DNA from: Bacteroidales bacterium
Lineage (GTDB): Bacteria > Bacteroidota > Bacteroidia > Bacteroidales > Muribaculaceae
Direction of reading: 5' to 3'
DNA length: 24,953 bases
Assembly: GCA_900769345.1 (NCBI GenBank)
Contig: CAAGGJ010000163.1
Location: 1 to 24,953 of the forward strand
Shown here piece after piece: positions 24,923 through 24,953 of the stretch. The position numbers and the translations under genes were made by a program. Under the pieces are notes generated by a model. That model saw only the letters and a program-made list of their open reading frames with translations, had not been told where the DNA came from and did not search any database. The first letter of the stretch is position 1. Each line of letters begins with the position of its first letter.

Positions 24923-24953
24923 TTCACTGTAATTCATTAATTTTGGCAATTTC
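24839..24953. repeat. Repeat-rich AT segment with a perfect 14-bp inverted repeat; possible end of an inserted element
   Basis: Position 24849-24862 and 24868-24881 form a perfect 14-bp inverted repeat (AATGGGTGTTTTTC and its complement) with a 5-nt spacer. A 21-bp imperfect direct repeat, 24839-24859 and 24890-24910, has a period of 51 bp and differs mainly by AAA versus TTT in the centre. Three short units beginning AATTC follow at 24911, 24921 and 24931. The segment runs to the window edge. It could be the terminal region of a transposable element, a MITE-like hairpin or a site-specific recombination edge. No transposase is visible here. Confidence 0.4.

Noticed and set aside
24911..24945. 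Start of a CRISPR array
   Set aside because: The repeated units are only 10 bp with no spacers between them, unlike CRISPR repeats of 24-40 bp.

Overview
The window looks like a piece of a Bacteroidales chromosome (Bacteroidota; a gut family such as Muribaculaceae or Bacteroidaceae is plausible, but I cannot fix the genus). The signs are the Bacteroidota-type promoter (-33 TTG, about 20 bp spacer, -7 TAnnTTTG) seen upstream of several genes, A-rich leaders without clear Shine-Dalgarno sites, a long PPi-dependent phosphofructokinase, a DUF4421 outer-membrane protein, a DUF4295 mini-protein after rpmG, and a Ser-type lipoprotein sulfatase. Most of it is ordinary core genome; the right end is accessory and appears broken.

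Layout. 1-330: a tRNA with anticodon CAT on the minus strand and its promoter. 328-4917 (+): a closely spaced run of a polytopic flippase-like protein (LPG_synthase_TM family), a membrane ClpP-like/NfeD protease, kdsB (Kdo activation for LPS) and an M16-type peptidase that has lost its zinc motif. 5131-6786 (+): PPi-phosphofructokinase with its own promoter and a strong terminator. 6982-9671 (-): a two-gene unit of a multi-PAS membrane protein without any output domain, overlapping a family 2 glycosyltransferase. 9823-11772 (+): glutamine-dependent NAD synthetase, divergent from that unit. 11815-21008 (+): tamB, a DUF4421 outer-membrane protein, tsaD, cinA and an acyltransferase-3 protein, separated by gaps of only 19-38 bp, so probably one operon. 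21038-22048 (+): a promoter, a structured leader of about 290 nt with an internal terminator-like hairpin, then rpmB, rpmG and DUF4295, closed by a terminator. 22100-24953 (+): a sulfatase with its own promoter, and a secreted protein whose 3' part is replaced by AT-rich, repeat-bearing DNA at the window edge.

How the genes fit together. The envelope theme is strong: kdsB, tamB, DUF4421, the NfeD protease, the flippase-like protein, the glycosyltransferase and the acyltransferase all concern LPS, outer-membrane or lipid biogenesis. nadE and cinA share pyridine-nucleotide metabolism, tsaD and the ribosomal proteins serve translation, and the sulfatase plus truncated partner look like part of a glycan-utilisation locus.

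I did not find an obviously new multi-gene system. The best leads are the promoter- and terminator-bounded RNA ahead of rpmB, the PAS protein lacking a kinase and coupled to a glycosyltransferase, the zinc-less M16 protein without a visible partner, and the repeat-rich sequence that truncates the last gene.
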